DNA of 64,000 nucleotides from NCBI GenBank assembly GCA_036874045.1, contig CM072338.1, positions 23,086,501 through 23,150,500 of the forward strand. The letters run 5' to 3'. This DNA comes from Cymodocea nodosa (lineage: Eukaryota > Streptophyta > Magnoliopsida > Alismatales > Cymodoceaceae). Of the stretch, positions 60,700 through 64,000 are shown in pieces. Position 1 is the first letter of the stretch, and the number at the start of each line of letters is the position of its first letter. The notes under the pieces are model-generated. The model searched no databases, was not told where the DNA came from, and saw only the letters and a list, made by a program, of their open reading frames with translations. Both the position numbers and the translations under genes were made by a program.

Positions 60700-62290
60700 A
60701 AGGCAACCCTTTTTAACCGAATTTCCTTTAAAAGGAAGTTTTTCGTGTAAACAAAATCAACGAAGATTTTGGCTTTCAAGGAAGCACATGCCTCCCAGAT
60801 CAATTTATAAATTCTAAAAATCTAATACCTCCTTATATTTATAGGATAATATTATAATAACACTTAACTAAAGATCATTCTTGAGGAGAGAGAGAGATCC
60901 CAGGTTATGATATCTCTATCTCTACCAAGGGAAGTAGAGTTTAAAATGTCGATAACCCTAAAATCTGACTCAATATTATAGTCTATATCAGCGGTACTTT
61001 GGGAGTTCTTTCTTAAAATTCTGAGAAAACATGACAGAAATCATCAATATTTTATGATTGTTAAGAGACTAAACAAAGTTTTGGAAAAATGTATTTAAGA
61101 ATTCCAGCATCATTCCAGCTACTGTGACGGAAAAATGTATCTCTGCCATCCAAAGGAATCAAGGTATAAAAATTAATCATAAGCGGGTAGGTATCTTTAA
61201 TGATTTTCGTAATCGTTGAAAGGAATGTATCGGTTATGTTAAAGAGGTACTAGAGACAAATTTAGATAAATGTATAGCCTTAACAATGTCGATCCACAAC
61301 TGATTATATTATTTCTTTGCAGTGGAGAGACCAAACTAGTGTGCCCTTGAGTACAATTGAAAAAGTTCTTAGATTGATGATGATGCCCAAACCACAAGTT
61401 TTTTTTGGGTTGATAAAGAAGGTTCCTTTTGGATAATGGATATTTAAGTTTACCTTCTCTATTAATTTCTTAAAAAAAAAACTTTTTCCTAAGCCCATCA
61501 ATATTCTTTTCTGTACTTGTAGAGAAATTATGAGCTAACAAATGAAAGATGTAGGTACAGTACTTAATACAAAATTAAGCAAGCAAGCAAGCTAAGCTTT
61601 CCTCCTCAAAATAGATATTTGCCATGTCAATCTTGGAGTTTTTTAGCAATTCCATCAGTAACTCCTTTACAATGATAAAAGGAGGTTTTTTGAAATACAA
61701 AGACAAACCTAGATAAGTAATAGACAATCTTTGAAAATTACACCTCAAAATACTACAATAAATATTTGCAGTATCATTATTTAAGTTAAACTCCTATAAG
61801 GCTAGACACAACCTAGAATATGCACAGAATTCGTCTAATATTAAGAATGTTCTGGATTAAAAGGTCATAAAAAATATTTAGTTATCTACGAATTGCAAAT
61901 TGGTAGCAGGAAGTTTATTAGGAAAAACAATTCATTTAATAAGGTCGCTATCTTTACTTAGTTGGATAATTCTATCTAAAAATTAAGCAACCATGATCAA
62001 TAAGAGAGACGATGATGGATCTTTAAGATCATTGAAACTTTTAAGATAATTTTTAAAAGTTCAAATTGACATTAGTGGAAGAGATGCAATATTTGATCTA
62101 TCTCGACTATTTTCCTTCAAACTTAAGTTCCCTGAGGAGCAGATGCAGGATTTGATTAATCTTAATCATTTTTCTCAAAACTTAAGTCCCTTGAGATAAT
62201 TTAGAAGAAAAGATGAATTAATATGCAATTAAAGATGAAAGCCTTCTCAAAGTCCCTTATGGTTACTTTGATTGGGTAGTTTTTTTTGTT
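60700..62290 (-). pseudogene. Decayed LINE (L1-type) ORF2 relic
   Basis: Read from high to low coordinates the minus strand gives, in order, landmarks of plant L1 ORF2: TIRDFEKAF-like reverse-transcriptase core (about 62276-62231), LSITYLGLSLYFKKP (61730-61680, matching the LPLTYLGLPL block), INPKKTCGLGIIINLRTF (61420-61360, matching the GGLGI..LR.FN block) followed by LKGTLVW, then DGRDTFFRHSSWNDAG (about 61160-61110, matching the NG..T.FW.D.W block), and IWEACASLKAKIFVDFVY (60810-60745, matching the zinc-finger RVT segment). Many stops and frame shifts lie between, so it is not functional. Neither end was found. Confidence 0.75.
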
Positions 62291-62299
62291 TTGTTTTCC

Positions 62300-64000
62300 T
62301 GTTTAAATTTTAATTCAATGGCTTAGTTTGTTTGTGATTTTCAGAGTCTACGATATGATGTGAAGAAATAGTTGTTAAGTAGTTTAGAAGAGAGACGAGA
62401 ATTAAAGTAATGCAATTTTTATTTTTTATAAATAGTTTCAATGACATATAAAAACACAAAACCATGAAAATTCAAATGGACCAATCCTTATTCAATACTT
62501 TTACATACAGAAGTAATTATTTTATAATAATGATGCCAATTTTTATGCTTATAAAAATTCTAGTCCTTGTAGAAACCATGTGCATGATCGGACTTCTTTG
62601 TTTACAGTTTTTTGGGAGCGTTTTTATTCAAATCTGATGATATGACAAGGAGAATGTATTTGTTTAATCGAATCAAAGGAGGAAGAAAAAAAAAAATGCT
62701 AGTAAGTTTTTTATTTTTTTTTATCCAAGGTTTAGTAAAAAACCTAAAAAAAAAAATTAAAATCTAACAAAAAGTCCCACTGTTTAAAGAAATATTAGTT
62801 TTCTTAAAAAAGAAAATAACTGTCTTATTGTTCGCTTTCGTGTGTGTTAATGTCGTGAGGGGTGTTTGTATTGTTGGAAAACATTGGCAGCAGTAAATCT
62901 ATAATTTTTTTTTTAGATTTTTAAGAGTTTGTGCTAATTCAGAATATCTAAAAATTTTCCAACATTTATTGACATGTAAAAGGGTTTTGATGAAAAAAAT
63001 TCTGTCGAATACCTTCCGTAATTTTTTTTGCATTGCTCTTGCAAGATTGATTGATCATTAATGCATCATATATACGTATTGTCTTCTCTTTTATTATGTC
63101 TTAGAAGGTTTGTTATCTATATTATTCTATTTGTTCTCTCATATTACCTCTATCATTTGTTGCATTACATGTGTTATTGAAGTTACAATGACATTTTTTA
63201 CATTATCGTTGTTGTTGTCGTTGAGACCTATTATTAGATAATTAAACTTTTTTTTGTATTTTATATTAACAAAATGTAAGGGTTATGAACTGACGAACAA
63301 GTTAGGAGAAAAAATAAGAAGAAAAGTGATAAAGAAGGAAAAATTGAAGGATGAAGTAAATAAAAATAAATAATAATATAACGATTTTTTTTTAAAAAAA
63401 AAGATGGTGGCAAATCACCTATTACAAGTTTGTAATTTTTTATTTATTATTTAAGAAAGGGGCATGACGAAAAAAGAAAGAAAATGAAAATAAAAGGAAA
63501 ATGGAAAATAAGGAAAGAAAATGAAAAAGAGAATGCAAAGAGGAACGAGGAAAAAAGAAGGAGACAAATATATAAAAAAAATGAAAAAATAAAATAAAAT
63601 AATAATGAAGACATAAGGAAAAAAGGCATAAAAATAAAATAATAACTTAAAAAAACTATAATAATGAATAAAAATGAATATTATAATTGATATTTTTATT
63701 ATGTTAATATGTAATTTTTAATTTTCTATCATATACTTAATTAGTATATCACCTAGCAAAATTAGTGAATGGTTTATTTTTTAGTAATTTTTAGGTTGTA
63801 AAATTAATTATTTTATAAAAGTAATATTTACCAAATTAAATTTTTGTTATTTTCTATTATATGCACAAATATAAAAATATTAATTCCCATCATTTTCCAT
63901 GTACAAACACTTAGAAATTCAATATTCATCATTTTCTGTGTATAAACATTAAGAAAGTTTTATTCTAAAAAATTTGTCGTCTTTTTTTCCCCTCAATTTT
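62300..64000. other. AT-rich, low-complexity spacer
   Basis: Nothing gene-like. It includes poly-A/poly-T tracts and a purine-rich stretch at 63450-63620 that yields low-complexity frames on the minus strand. It may contain the 5' part of the decayed LINE, but no motif was recognised. Confidence 0.6.

Noticed and set aside
63447..63629. 60-codon phenylalanine/serine-rich minus-strand frame
   Set aside because: Translation of a purine-rich low-complexity tract.
1..64000. CRISPR arrays, operons, rRNA genes and known conserved plant microRNA precursors
   Set aside because: No regularly spaced identical repeats, and no rRNA text recognised. A mental scan for common conserved miRNA sequences (such as miR156, 159, 160, 164, 166, 167, 172, 396) gave no match.

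Overview
The window looks like nuclear DNA of a flowering plant. Genes have GT-AG introns, long AT-rich spacers separate them, and the families are typical of angiosperms: plastid-targeted proteins, receptor-like kinases and a non-specific lipid-transfer protein. Retrotransposon and MITE relics fill the spacers and introns. The lineage cannot be fixed from sequence reading alone. There is no operon, CRISPR array, rRNA cluster or convincing tRNA.

Layout, left to right. (1) 2118-4276, minus: 5' part of a FAX3-like plastid fatty-acid export gene; its last exon is not visible and probably lies left of the window. (2) 4.6-11.6 kb: AT-rich spacer with microsatellites. (3) 12248-15585, plus: complete two-exon LRR receptor-like kinase of the PXC2/IRK type, 970 residues, with a degenerate catalytic loop. 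(4) 15.6-20.7 kb: spacer. (5) 20698-21033, plus: possible unrecognised 111-residue protein, convergent with (6) 21528-25962, minus: complete seven-exon plastid translation elongation factor P, 235 residues. (7) 26.1-30.7 kb: spacer with tandem repeats and a decayed PIF/Harbinger transposase. (8) 31045-42318, plus: conserved but uncharacterised plant gene with a CxxC-containing segment and a KOW/SH3-like C-terminal end. Its roughly 8 kb intron holds a complete small non-autonomous LTR retrotransposon (37963-39396) flanked by the target duplication AGGAT. (9) 45750-48953, minus: complete four-exon receptor-like cytoplasmic pseudokinase, 557 residues. (10) 49.1-55.6 kb: spacer with one copy of a dispersed repeat; the other copy is at 43.1 kb. 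(11) 55586-56100, minus: type 1 non-specific lipid-transfer protein with an intron just before the stop. (12) 56.2-64 kb: transposon-rich, with two TIR elements, a GC-rich island and a decayed LINE.

The genes do not form a pathway. FAX3-like and EF-P are both plastid proteins (lipid export and translation). The two kinase-like genes share loss of catalytic residues, one partial and one complete. I found no clearly new biological system. The items most worth a second look are the uncharacterised CxxC/KOW-like gene with two upstream ORFs, the small LTR element with clean target duplications, the splice donor embedded in a CA microsatellite, and the convergent small ORF beside EF-P.
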